Below are positions 53,779-62,925 of a stretch of DNA of 64,000 nucleotides, in pieces; position 1 is the first letter of the stretch; every line of letters begins with the position of its first letter. Made by a program: the position numbers and the translations under genes. The notes under the pieces are model-generated. The model ran no database searches. It saw only the letters and a program-made list of their open reading frames with translations, and had not been told where the DNA came from. The stretch spans positions 1-64,000 of the forward strand of contig NZ_SMSJ01000001.1 in the NCBI RefSeq assembly GCF_004355005.1, in the 5' to 3' direction. This DNA comes from Dankookia rubra (lineage in GTDB: Bacteria; Pseudomonadota; Alphaproteobacteria; Acetobacterales; Acetobacteraceae).

Positions 53779-54002
53779 GTCAAGTCCTCCCTGGCGGCTA
53801 GTTTAGGTGCATTGCAGCATAGGCTGGGCGCCATCGCCGGCGTATTGATCCAGCGCAATGCAGCGTCAGCGGGCCTCGCCTAACCGCCCCGCGCAGGACG
53901 CGCCAGTCCCATCGCTTCGGGATACGTCGCCTTGCCCCCGCAGCGGCTTGCGGCCTGTGCCGGGCCTTGCCAGTTTGCCGGGGGGCAACCCGGGAGGCAT
54001 AC

Positions 54003-55907
54003 ATGCAAACCAGCGACGGCTCGAGCCAATACGCAGCCACCTACGCCGCTTGGCAGGCAGACCCGGAACGCTATTGGGCGGCAGCGGCCAGGCGCATCGA
54101 CTGGGACCGCGTGCCGCAGCGGATCTTTGACCCTGCATCCGGCCCCTATGGCCGCTGGTTCCCGGATGCCCGCCTGAATACCTGCCACAACGCCGTCGAC
54201 CGCCATGTCGCCGCCGGCCGCGGTGCGCAGCCTGCCATCATCTGGGACAGCCCAATGACCGGACGGGTCGAGACGCTGAGCTATGCTGCGCTGCTCGACC
54301 GGGTCTCGAGGCTTGCCGGCGCGCTGGCCGCTCGCGGCGTCGGCGCTGGCGACCGCGTCGTGCTCTACATGCCAATGGTGGCTGAAGCGGCGATCGGCAT
54401 GCTGGCCTGCGCCCGGCTCGGCGCGGTGCATTCGGTGGTCTTCGGCGGCTTCGCCGCGGCCGAGCTTGCGGCGCGCATCGCGGATGCCAAGCCGAAGGTG
54501 ATCCTGGCGGCCTCCTGCGGGCTCGAGCCCGGGCGCGTCGTCGCCTACAAGCCGCTGCTGGACGCGGCCATCGCTCTGTCGCCGCACAAGCCGAACGCTG
54601 TGCTGGTGCTGCAACGCGAACAGGCCGTGGCCGAGCTGCTCGCAGGCCGCGACGAGGACTGGCTGGCGGCCGAAGTCACCGCAGCGCCTGCCGCCTGCGT
54701 TTCTGTCGCCGCGACCGACCCGTTGTATATCCTGTATACTAGCGGCACCACGGGCAAGCCAAAGGGCGTGGTGCGCGACAACGGCGGGCATGCCGTCGCA
54801 CTGCGCAACTCCATGGCCATGCTCTACGGCATCGAGCCTGGCGAGGTGATGTTCACCGCCTCCGATGTCGGCTGGGTCGTCGGGCATTCCTACATCATCT
54901 ATGCACCGCTGCTGACCGGTGCGACCACGGTGCTGTTTGAAGGCAAGCCGGTCGGCACCCCGGATGCCGGCACCTTCTGGCGGGTTTGCGCCCAGCACGG
55001 CGTCAAGGCGATGTTCACCGCGCCGACCGCGATCCGCGCGATCAAGCGGGACGACCCAGATGGCAGGCTGCTGTCTCAGCACGACCTCTCGAAGCTTGAG
55101 GCGCTGTTCCTCGCGGGCGAACGCTGCGACCCGCCGACTGCCGAGTGGTGTGCGGCGATGCTCGGCAAACCGGTCATAGACCATTGGTGGCAGACCGAGA
55201 CGGGGTGGGCAATCAGCGGCAATTTCCGTGGCCTCGGCCTGTTCCCGGCGCGCTTCGGCAGCGGCGGCAAGGCTTCCCCCGGCTACGACGTGGCGGCGCT
55301 GGACGAAGCCGGGCAGCGGCTGCCTCCGGGTCAGAGCGGCACCCTGGCGATCCACCTGCCGCTGCCGCCAGGCTGTCTGCCGACACTCTGGCAGGCCGAC
55401 GACCGCTTCCGCGAGTCCTATACCGAGACCTATCCCGGCTGGTACAATACCTCCGACGCCGGGGTGGTGGATGCGGACGGCTATGTATCGGTCATGTCCC
55501 GCACCGACGACATCATCAACGTCGCCGGCCACCGCCTCAGCACCGGCGCTATGGAGGAGGTGCTGGCGGGCCATCCGGACGTCGCGGAATGCGCCGTGGT
55601 CGGCATCAAGGACAGCCTGAAGGGCCAGGTGCCGCTCGGCCTCGTGGTGCTGAAGTCGGGCGTCGCCAAGGGCGATGCCGCGATCTGCAAAGAACTGGTC
55701 GGCCTGGTGCGCGAACGGATCGGACCCGTCGCCGCCTTCAAGGATGCCCGTGTGGTGGCGCGCCTGCCGAAGACCCGCAGCGGCAAGATCCTGCGCGCGA
55801 CGCTGCGCAAGATCGCCGATGGCGAGGACTACGTGGTGCCGCCGACCATCGACGACGCCAGCATCCTCGCCGACGTGGAAGGCGCGCTGCGCGGCATCGT
55901 GCGGTAG
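54003..55907 (+). CDS. prpE: Propionate--CoA ligase / acyl-CoA synthetase
   Basis: 634 aa, AMP-forming. P-loop-like motif YTSGTTGKPKGVVRDNGGHAVAL, whose RDNGGHAVAL part is typical of PrpE rather than Acs; WWQTETGWAI, MSRTDDIINVAGHR and a C-terminal KTRSGKILR with the acylatable Lys near residue 594. Converts propionate (perhaps acetate) to acyl-CoA. Starts after GGGAGGCATAC. Divergent from the DUF485-actP genes, which supply the substrate; the 220-bp gap carries inverted GCATTGC/GCAATGC sequences (53812-53818 and near 53855) that could bind a regulator. Confidence 0.92.
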   Translation: MQTSDGSSQYAATYAAWQADPERYWAAAARRIDWDRVPQRIFDPASGPYGRWFPDARLNTCHNAVDRHVAAGRGAQPAIIWDSPMTGRVETLSYAALLDRVSRLAGALAARGVGAGDRVVLYMPMVAEAAIGMLACARLGAVHSVVFGGFAAAELAARIADAKPKVILAASCGLEPGRVVAYKPLLDAAIALSPHKPNAVLVLQREQAVAELLAGRDEDWLAAEVTAAPAACVSVAATDPLYILYTSGTTGKPKGVVRDNGGHAVALRNSMAMLYGIEPGEVMFTASDVGWVVGHSYIIYAPLLTGATTVLFEGKPVGTPDAGTFWRVCAQHGVKAMFTAPTAIRAIKRDDPDGRLLSQHDLSKLEALFLAGERCDPPTAEWCAAMLGKPVIDHWWQTETGWAISGNFRGLGLFPARFGSGGKASPGYDVAALDEAGQRLPPGQSGTLAIHLPLPPGCLPTLWQADDRFRESYTETYPGWYNTSDAGVVDADGYVSVMSRTDDIINVAGHRLSTGAMEEVLAGHPDVAECAVVGIKDSLKGQVPLGLVVLKSGVAKGDAAICKELVGLVRERIGPVAAFKDARVVARLPKTRSGKILRATLRKIADGEDYVVPPTIDDASILADVEGALRGIVR

Positions 55908-55993
55908 GACGGATGCCGGCAGGGCTGCGTCACCGGCAGGGGTGATCCTCTACAGCCTGCGGAAGCCCAGAGTGACGGCGGAGGGAGCCCGGT

Positions 55994-57387
55994 TCAGGCC
56001 TTGACGATGCCGGGGCCACGCAGGCCGCGGCGGGCGCAGGCATCGCGCGTATCGACCACCAGCGGCATCGCGGCACAAAGCCCGGCATAATCGACGCCGT
56101 CATGGTCGGTGACGATCAGCGCAGCGTCGCATTCCAGCACCGCCGCCCAGGGCAGCGACCGCCGCCCCGCCAGGGTGGCATGGTCCGGCAGGCCGGGCAG
56201 CTCCGGCACCAGCGGGTCGTGGTAGGGCGCCGTGCCGCCCTGCGCTTCGATCAACTCGATCAGCCGCAGCGCCGGGCTTTCCCGCACGTCCTCGATGCCC
56301 GGTTTGTACGCGGCGCCCAGCACCACGATGCGGCTGCCGGCGATGCCGCGGCCCAGCCGCGCTCGTAGCGCCGCCTCCATAGCCGTCACCACGTGGAAGG
56401 GCATGTCCGCGTTGATCTCGCCGGCCAGTTCGATGAAGCGGGCCGGCACGCCCGCGGCCCGCGCCTTCCAGGCGAGATAGTGCGGATCGACCGGGATGCA
56501 GTGCCCGCCCACCCCCGGGCCCGGCCAGAAGGGCATATAGCCGAAGGGCTTGCTGGCCGCCGCGGCCACCACCTCCCAGATATCGACGCCCATGGCACCG
56601 AAGGCCAGCTTGAGCTCGTTCGCCAGGGCGATGTTGACGGCGCGGAAGGCATTCTCGGTCAGCTTCACCGCCTCCGCCGCTTCTAGCGACCCGACCGGGA
56701 CGACTCGCTCCACCGCTGCGCCATAGAGCGTCTCGGCCAGGTGCAGCGCATTCGCGTCGGCGCCGCCGACCACGCGGGGGATGCCGGCGGTGCGGAAATC
56801 GGGATTGCCAGGGTCCTCGCGCTCCGGCGAATAGGCCAGGAAGAAGTCCACCCCGCAGCGCAGCCCGGTCGACTCCAGGATCGGCCGCACCACGTCGCGT
56901 GTCGTGCCGGGCCAGGTGGTGGATTCGAGCACGACCAACTGCCCCGGCCGCAGGTGCCAGGCAAGCGAGCGGGCCGCCGCCTCGACTGCCGAGAGGTCCG
57001 GGTGACGGTCCGGCCCGAGCGGCGTCGGCACGCAGATCAGCACCGCGTCGGCCTCCGCCAGCCGTGCCCAGGCGCCGGAGACCGCGAAGCGCTGGGAATC
57101 GAGTGCCGCGCCGAGCGCCTGCGGCCCGACTGCCGCATGCCGCTCTCCCTCGCCTCCAGCCGCGCCAGCTTCGCCGCATCTTGGTCCAGGCCGAGCGTGA
57201 CGAAGCCGGCTTCTGCCAGGGCCACCGCCATGGGCAGCCCGGCATAGCCGAGGCCTATCACCGCTACCTGGGCGCGGCGCGTGGCGAAGCGGTGCGCCAG
57301 GGCGCCGACCCAGCTCAGGGCGAGGTCCGGCGGCGATGGCTCCGCGACCGTTCGATGCTGAATACCTATAGAGCCGGCTTGGGCCAT
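55994..57387 (-). pseudogene. UDP-sugar dehydrogenase (nucleotide-sugar 6-dehydrogenase), single frameshift
   Basis: The N-terminal Rossmann part (VAVIGLGYAGLPMAVALAEAGF) and the rest lie in different frames. N-part starts at 57387 and runs to ESGMRQ; the next base group (about 57125-57145) lacks one nucleotide, and VGPQALGAALDSQRFAVS followed by AVLICVPTPLGP continues in the other frame. The C-part is complete, with the catalytic Cys in GGHCIPVDP and the PGTTRD and KPGIEDVRESPA segments. It matches WbpA-type UDP-N-acetylhexosamine dehydrogenases. Frame loss could be a sequencing error or a true mutation. First gene of the polysaccharide locus on this strand. Confidence 0.8.
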
Positions 57388-57469
57388 CTTGAGGCCGGCG
57401 CCGGGTCGCACGGGGATAATACCTGTAAAACCGGCAAACTCATCCAAGTGCACCCAAGCCGGCTCTATA
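57367..57469 (-). promoter_or_regulatory. 17-bp inverted repeat around the dehydrogenase start codon
   Basis: Perfect arms TATAGAGCCGGCTTGGG (57367-57383) and CCCAAGCCGGCTCTATA (57453-57469), 69 nt apart. In the minus-strand mRNA the first arm lies in the 5' leader and the second covers codons 2 to 7, with the start codon (57385-57387) in the loop region. The loop also contains a near-repeat of TATAGGTATT/TACAGGTATT. A folded arm pair could block initiation. Confidence 0.55.
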
Positions 57470-57596
57470 AGTGTCGTTTTGAATTCGGCATATTTTTCTA
57501 GGCCTGCATTGGGCCCGAGTCGTCAATCACGGATGGGCTCTTCGTGCGTAAATTTCTCGTAAGAAGCAATGATTTCCGCTAAGATGCGGAATGCGT

Positions 57597-57620
57597 TGGG
57601 GCGAATTCCGTCCCGCCCCA
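57597..57620 (+). promoter_or_regulatory. Inverted repeat before the epimerase gene
   Basis: TGGGGCG (57597-57603) pairs with CGCCCCA (57614-57620); a third TGGGGCG-like copy follows near 57632. It sits in the 5' region of the epimerase gene between divergent transcription units. Operator or transcript structure, function unknown. Confidence 0.35.
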
Positions 57621-57662
57621 TTCTGGCCTAATTGGGGCGCCTGCAGCTTGGATCGCCGGTCA

Positions 57663-58664
57663 ATGAAGGTTCTAGTCACCGGCAGCGCCGGGTTCATCGG
57701 GTTCCATGTCTCCCGCCGGCTGCTCGAGGCCGGGCATGCCGTCGCCGGCATTGATGCGATGGTCCCCTACTACGACGTCCGGCTGAAGCAGGCGCGGCAT
57801 GCCCAACTGGAACGCCTGCCCGGCTTCACCTCGCATCTCTTCGACCTGACCGATGCCGTGCGCCTGGCCGAAGTCATGGCGGCCGAGCCACCGGAGGTGG
57901 TCATCCATCTCGCCGCCCAGGCCGGCGTGCGCTACGCCCTCGAACATCCCGAGAGCTACATTCATGCTAATATCCAGGGCAGCTTCGCGCTGCTGGAGGC
58001 CTGCAAGGCGCGGCCGGTCCAGCATCTGCTGATGGCCTCGACCAGCTCGGCCTATGGCGCCAATACCGCGATGCCGTTCAAGGAAACGGATGCAGTGGCC
58101 TCGCCGCTGAACATCTACGCCGCCACCAAGATGGCGACCGAGCAGATGGGCCATGCCTACGCCGCGCTCTGGCGGCAGCCCGTCACCATGTTCCGCTTCT
58201 TCACGGTCTACGGGCCCTGGGGCCGGCCGGACATGGCTTTCTTCAAGTTCACCGATGCGATCCTCCGGGGCCGCACCATCGACATCTACAACCACGGCCG
58301 GATGGAGCGCGACTTCACCTATGTGGACGACCTGGTCACTGCCATCCTTCGCTTGGTGGACTGCGTGCCGGAAGCCGGCCGGCCGGTCGCTGCCTGCGAC
58401 AGCCTGAGCCAGGCCGGTCCCTTCCGAATCGTCAATATCGGCAATGCACAACCGGTGCAGCTGCTCGACTTCATCGCCGAGATCGAGCGCGCCTGCGGCC
58501 GCGAGGCGATCCGCAATTCCCTGCCGATGCAGCCGGGCGAGGTGCTGAAGACCTGGGCCGATACGTCGCTGCTCCAGGCGCTGACCGGCTATTGTCCGTC
58601 CACCGGCATCGAGGCCGGGATCGCCGCCTTCGTCGCCTGGTACCGCGAGCACTACGGCACCTGA
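57663..58664 (+). CDS. NAD-dependent epimerase, UDP-glucuronate 4-epimerase-like
   Basis: 333 aa, extended short-chain dehydrogenase. Rossmann GSAGFIG (7-13), catalytic STSSAYG with Tyr152-x3-Lys156 (YAATK), VYGPWGRPDMAFFKF, and IDIYNHGRMERDFTYVDDLV, which is typical of the UDP-glucuronate/galacturonate 4-epimerase branch. Pairs with the (frameshifted) UDP-sugar dehydrogenase, giving UDP-uronic acids for polysaccharide synthesis. Start at 57663; the preceding 24 in-frame codons are not family-like. Confidence 0.92.
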   Translation: MKVLVTGSAGFIGFHVSRRLLEAGHAVAGIDAMVPYYDVRLKQARHAQLERLPGFTSHLFDLTDAVRLAEVMAAEPPEVVIHLAAQAGVRYALEHPESYIHANIQGSFALLEACKARPVQHLLMASTSSAYGANTAMPFKETDAVASPLNIYAATKMATEQMGHAYAALWRQPVTMFRFFTVYGPWGRPDMAFFKFTDAILRGRTIDIYNHGRMERDFTYVDDLVTAILRLVDCVPEAGRPVAACDSLSQAGPFRIVNIGNAQPVQLLDFIAEIERACGREAIRNSLPMQPGEVLKTWADTSLLQALTGYCPSTGIEAGIAAFVAWYREHYGT

Positions 58665-58726
58665 GGGCCCGCGCCGCAGGACACAGTATCCAGAGATCGG
58701 CAATGACTGCCGTCTAATCCAGGTGC

Positions 58727-60934
58727 ATGACGGCAGCACTTCTTCCCGGTACGGCCGCAAGGCCGCCGCTGGCACCGCATCCCCAAGCGGTGCCGCGAAC
58801 CGCCGGCCTGCTCGCCTTGTCACCGCGGCTGGTCCTGCTCGCGCTGCCGGATTTCGCAGGCACTGACCGCATTGTCGAGGCGGTGCTGACCGGCCCGGCC
58901 GGGCAGCTGGAGCCGCCGCTCTCCTGGCAGAGCCTCACCCTGCCGGAAGGCCGCATCCACGTGTTGCTGACGCGAATGCAGCCGGGGCTGGTGCCGAATG
59001 CCGCGCTGCAGCTCTCCGCCGCGGGGGGGCTGACGATCCGGCTGACGCTGGAGGCCGCCGAGGATACCGAGGCACTGCTCGGCAGCGCTGAGCCCGGCGT
59101 TCTGTTGGCGCTGTTGCGCTTCCTGGTCGCCAAGGCGCTGGGCGCCATCCGCGCCGCAGGAGATGCCGAGCTAGCCCAATTCTGCCGCCGCCTGGCCGCT
59201 GCGGCAAGCGCCACCGCACGGACGGCGCAGGCCGTCGCCCGCTGCGGCCGCGACGCCTTGGCTTGGTCGCTCCCCGGCGATGCCGTGCCCGGCGTCCATA
59301 TCCTGCTGGCCCCGCACCGGATGCATCGCATGGTACTGGCCGACGGGCCTGCCATCCTGCCGGATTGCGGTGCGCACGAAGCTTGGCTGCTGCCGCCCGG
59401 CGGCGGGACGTTGATCCACCTGCCCGCCCCGCCCCGGCTGCCCAGCCTCGGCCAGCTCGGCCGCGGCAAGGACCTGCGCGGCCGCGCCCTGCACCGCGCC
59501 GCGCAGGCGGAGCTGGCGCGGCGCGCCGCCGTCGAGCCGGCGATGCAGCGCCTGTTGCGTGACCAGCAGCTGCTGCAACCGACGCTCCCCATGCACCGGC
59601 ACGCCGCGCCGGACTTCCCCCTCGGCGCCAGCCTTGACCTGGCGGTGCCGGACCAGGCCGGCGGGCTCTTCCTGCGCGGATGGCTGCGCGACCCGCTCGG
59701 GCTTGTCGGCAGCCTCACCCTGGTCGGCCCGTATGGCGAGCAGCGATTGGCTCCCGCCGCGCTGCAACGCTTTCCGCGCCCCGACCTGGTGAAGGAGTTT
59801 GCCACTGCCCCGCATGGCGGCGCCGATTGCCAGGCCGGATTCGCCCTGCACCTGCCGGAGGGCGCCGCCCGCCCTGCAGCGCAGTTCCGCCTGCGGCTCG
59901 GCCTGACCACCGGGGACGAGATGACGCTGGTCGCCCCGCCTGGCCTGCTGCATCCGCAGGCGGCGCGCGACGCCATCCTCGGCGCCATCGCCCCGGCGCA
60001 TGCGACGGCGGCGCTGATGGCCCGGGCGATCGCCCCGCCGGTCGAGCGGCTGCATGCCCTGGTCATGGCCGGCCGCGGCGCGCCGGAGGTGATCCGGATG
60101 GGCGATGCGCCCCGCGCCCCGATCGCCAGCCTGGTCGTGCCGCTCTATCGCAACCTGCGCTTCCTGCGGCACCAGCTCGGCGCCTTCGCCCGCGATCCGG
60201 CGCTGCGGGAGGCAGAGCTGATCTACGTGCTGGACAGCCCCGAGCAGCGCGACGAGGTCGAGCAGATGCTGCGCGGCATGCATCGGCTGTATCGCCTGCC
60301 ATTGGTTCTGGTCGTGCAGCCACGCAACCACGGCTACGGCGCCGCCTGCCATGCCGGCGTCGCGGAAGCGGGCGCGCCGGTCCTGCTGCTGCTGAACTCG
60401 GATGTCGTGCCTGCGACGCGCAATTGGCTGGCACCGATGCTCACGGCGCTGAAGCGGCAGCGGAAGTTGGCCGCGGTCGGACCAAAGCTGTTGTTCGAGG
60501 ACGGCTCGCTACAGCATGCTGGGCTCTATTTCCTACAGATGGATGGCGAGGCGGAGTGGTTCAACGACCACTACTTCAAGGGCCATCCGCGGCACTGGCC
60601 GGCAGCCCAGGTCGCCCGCCGGGTGCCCGGCATCACCGGCGCCGCCTTCTGCGTCCGCGCCGAAGCCTGGAAGGCGGTGGGCGGCATCAGCACCGACTAT
60701 GTAATCGGCGACTACGAGGATTCCGACCTCTGCCTGCGCCTGCGCGCCGCCGGCGGGGAGATCGGCTACATCCCGCAATCCGAGCTCTTCCACTTCGAGC
60801 GGCAGTCGATCCGCGACCATGGCGGCTACGCCAGGAGCCTTGCCTCCACCTACAACCGCACCCTGCACCACCGCCGCTGGGCGCCCGAGATCGCCGCGCT
60901 GATGGCCCGCCAGGCGCGGGCGGAGCGGCGCTGA
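58727..60934 (+). CDS. Large family 2 glycosyltransferase with unassigned N-terminal region
   Basis: 735 aa. The C-terminal 270 residues (about 464-735) are a GT-A fold: ASLVVPLYRNLRFLRHQL, LNSDV near 556 for the metal-binding DxD-like site, ITGAAFCVRAEAW and GDYEDSDLCLRL for the acceptor side, ending in a basic tail. The first 460 residues are hydrophilic, Leu/Pro/Ala-rich, lack membrane helices and show no family I can name, though a repeated GWLRDPLGLVGSL-like segment hints at a beta domain. No in-frame alternative start makes the protein shorter to the GT domain. Probably extends a surface polysaccharide. Confidence 0.8.
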   Translation: MTAALLPGTAARPPLAPHPQAVPRTAGLLALSPRLVLLALPDFAGTDRIVEAVLTGPAGQLEPPLSWQSLTLPEGRIHVLLTRMQPGLVPNAALQLSAAGGLTIRLTLEAAEDTEALLGSAEPGVLLALLRFLVAKALGAIRAAGDAELAQFCRRLAAAASATARTAQAVARCGRDALAWSLPGDAVPGVHILLAPHRMHRMVLADGPAILPDCGAHEAWLLPPGGGTLIHLPAPPRLPSLGQLGRGKDLRGRALHRAAQAELARRAAVEPAMQRLLRDQQLLQPTLPMHRHAAPDFPLGASLDLAVPDQAGGLFLRGWLRDPLGLVGSLTLVGPYGEQRLAPAALQRFPRPDLVKEFATAPHGGADCQAGFALHLPEGAARPAAQFRLRLGLTTGDEMTLVAPPGLLHPQAARDAILGAIAPAHATAALMARAIAPPVERLHALVMAGRGAPEVIRMGDAPRAPIASLVVPLYRNLRFLRHQLGAFARDPALREAELIYVLDSPEQRDEVEQMLRGMHRLYRLPLVLVVQPRNHGYGAACHAGVAEAGAPVLLLLNSDVVPATRNWLAPMLTALKRQRKLAAVGPKLLFEDGSLQHAGLYFLQMDGEAEWFNDHYFKGHPRHWPAAQVARRVPGITGAAFCVRAEAWKAVGGISTDYVIGDYEDSDLCLRLRAAGGEIGYIPQSELFHFERQSIRDHGGYARSLASTYNRTLHHRRWAPEIAALMARQARAERR

Positions 60935-62178
60935 TGCGGGTTCTCTTTCTCTGCCACAACCATCCCGGCCTGCAGCCGGGCGGCACCGAGGTCTTCGCCC
61001 GCGGCCTGTTCCGCGAATTGCGCGACCGGCACGGCGTGGAGGGGATGTTCCTCGCCGCCGTCACCGGTGCGCACCGCGAACGCCGGCCCGGCACGCTGCT
61101 GCAGGGCATCGGCGACGCGCCGGACGAGGCGCTGGTCTGGCTCGGCCACTTCGACCGCTTCGGTTTGGCTCAGCCGGATACCTACGGGCTTGCTTCGCTC
61201 GCTCCGGCGATCGAGGCGCTGCGGCCGGACATCGTGCATGTCCACCACTTGCTGCAGTTTGGGGTGGAGACAGTCGACCTGATCCGCCGGGCCGCGCCGC
61301 AGGCCCGGCTCATCTTCACCGCGCACGACTTCTTCCCGCTCTGCGCCCAGGAAGGCCAGCTGCTGACGACCGACGGCCGGCTCTGCGCCGGCCCGTCGCT
61401 TGATCGCTGCCAAGCCTGCTTCCCTGGCCGCAGCGGCGCCGATTTCGTCATGCGCGAGCTGCAGATGCGCGACGTGCTGGGCGAGTTCGACCGCATCCTG
61501 ACACCAAGCGCCTTCGCCCGGGACCGCTACCTTGCGGCTGGTTATCCGGGGCGGCAAGTCCAGGTCATGCCGAACGGCATCGCCGCGCCGCCCGCGGTGC
61601 CACGTCGCGCGGCACCCGACGGCCGGCGCGACCGCTTTGGTTTCTTCGGCCACGTCAACCGCTTCAAGGGCGGGTTGGTGCTGCTCGACGCCTCGCGCCG
61701 GCTCTCGGCCGAAGGAATCGTGCATGGCGTGACGCTGCATGGCGGCGCCGCGTACCAGTCGGATGCCTTCATGGCCGGCTTCTCCACGGCACTCGAGGCC
61801 GCACCCGCCGCGCGGCACACCGGGCCCTATGACGCCGTCGGGCTGCCTGGGCTGATGGCGCAGGTCGACTGGGTCGTGGTGCCCTCGATCTGGTGGGAGA
61901 ACGCGCCGCTAGTGATCCAGGAAGCTTTCCTGCACCGCCGACCGGTCATCTGCAGCGAGATCGGCGGAATGGCCGAGATGGTGCGCGACGGTGTCGACGG
62001 GCTGCACGCGCCGGTCGGAGACCCGGCCGGCCTGGCACGGGTAATGCGCCGAGCGATCGAGACCGAGGGGCTCTGGGAAACGCTGGCCGGGAATACCCGC
62101 CCGCCGCTGACGATCGAGGCGGCCACGCTGCGCCACCTCGACCTGTATCGGGACACCCTGGGCGCGCGCGCCGCGTGA
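60934..62178 (+). CDS. Family 4 glycosyltransferase
   Basis: 414 aa, GT-B fold. MRVLFLCHNHPGLQPGGTEVFARGL opening, VHVHHLLQFG in the first domain, CxxC-like cysteines in SLDRCQACF, then PNGIAAPP and a C-domain with GFFGHVNRFKGGLVLLDA, EAFLHRRPVICSEIGGMAEMV for the nucleotide-sugar. The start codon is in a TGATG overlap with the GT2 stop, so the two are coupled. Retaining mechanism expected for the family. Confidence 0.9.
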   Translation: MRVLFLCHNHPGLQPGGTEVFARGLFRELRDRHGVEGMFLAAVTGAHRERRPGTLLQGIGDAPDEALVWLGHFDRFGLAQPDTYGLASLAPAIEALRPDIVHVHHLLQFGVETVDLIRRAAPQARLIFTAHDFFPLCAQEGQLLTTDGRLCAGPSLDRCQACFPGRSGADFVMRELQMRDVLGEFDRILTPSAFARDRYLAAGYPGRQVQVMPNGIAAPPAVPRRAAPDGRRDRFGFFGHVNRFKGGLVLLDASRRLSAEGIVHGVTLHGGAAYQSDAFMAGFSTALEAAPAARHTGPYDAVGLPGLMAQVDWVVVPSIWWENAPLVIQEAFLHRRPVICSEIGGMAEMVRDGVDGLHAPVGDPAGLARVMRRAIETEGLWETLAGNTRPPLTIEAATLRHLDLYRDTLGARAA

Positions 62179-62206
62179 CGAGCCCGCTGCAAGGGAAGCA
62201 GAGATC

Positions 62207-62920
62207 ATGCTGATCCAGACACCGGACGCCGCCGCCCCCGAGTCTGAGCGGCTGACCGAGGCCGGGTCCGGCCAGGGCCGCACCTCCGACGTCCGCGGCG
62301 TGATCGACAATGCGACTCCCGACCGGCTTTACGGCTGGGCCTGGGATTTCGGCCATCCGGCCCACCGCGTGCGGGTCGTGCTGCGCATCGGCGGGGAGAC
62401 CCTGGCGGAGGCGCGGGCGGATGGCGCCCGCCCCGACCTCGCCAAGGCTGGCATTGGCGATGGCTGCCACGCCTTCGAGCTGCCGCTGCGCCCGGAATGG
62501 CGCGACCGGCTGGCGGAACTCGCCGTGGTCGCGTTCGGCGATGACGGCCGTGAATATCCGATCGCGGTGCGCCTGCCGCGCCAGTCGACGCCGGCCAGCA
62601 ACGCGATGCAGCGGACGATGGAAGGCGTCATCGCCGAGCAGCGCGACCTGCGCCGTGAATTGGTCGCATTGCGTGAACGGACCGGCCAGCAGGACGGCGA
62701 GCGGCAGGCCGAGGTTCCGGCGATCGACGCGTTGCAGACCCGCGTGCAGCACCTGGAGCTCTGGCTGACGCGGCTCGACACGCGGCTGGCTGAACTTACC
62801 GTGCTGGCTCCGCCTCCGGCCGCTGCCGGGATCGACCCCTGGCAGGCCGTGCTCTACGCGCTGCTCGCCTGCATTTCCACCGGGGCACTCGCTGCCGCCA
62901 CGCTGCGCTGGCTGGGCTGA
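62207..62920 (+). CDS. Membrane-anchored coiled-coil protein with N-terminal carbohydrate-locus domain
   Basis: 237 aa. Residues about 25-115 form a beta domain: RGVIDNATPDRLYGWAWDFGHPAHRVRV, ARPDLAKAGIGDGCHAFELPL, a pattern that I know from the ends of glycosyltransferases in exopolysaccharide loci. About 130-190 is a heptad-like region (EGVIAEQRDLRRELVALRER ... LQTRVQHLELWLTRLDTRL), then a C-terminal helix VLYALLACISTGALAAATLRWLG for the membrane. It begins 28 nt after the GT4 gene and ends 5 bp before the type I ABC gene, so it may link sugar transfer to export. No family name available. Confidence 0.65.
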   Translation: MLIQTPDAAAPESERLTEAGSGQGRTSDVRGVIDNATPDRLYGWAWDFGHPAHRVRVVLRIGGETLAEARADGARPDLAKAGIGDGCHAFELPLRPEWRDRLAELAVVAFGDDGREYPIAVRLPRQSTPASNAMQRTMEGVIAEQRDLRRELVALRERTGQQDGERQAEVPAIDALQTRVQHLELWLTRLDTRLAELTVLAPPPAAAGIDPWQAVLYALLACISTGALAAATLRWLG

Positions 62921-62925
62921 GCGGC

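Noticed and set aside
57300-57520. The inverted repeat as tRNA or mobile-element ends
   Set aside because: No cloverleaf or transposase gene, and no target duplication outside the arms.
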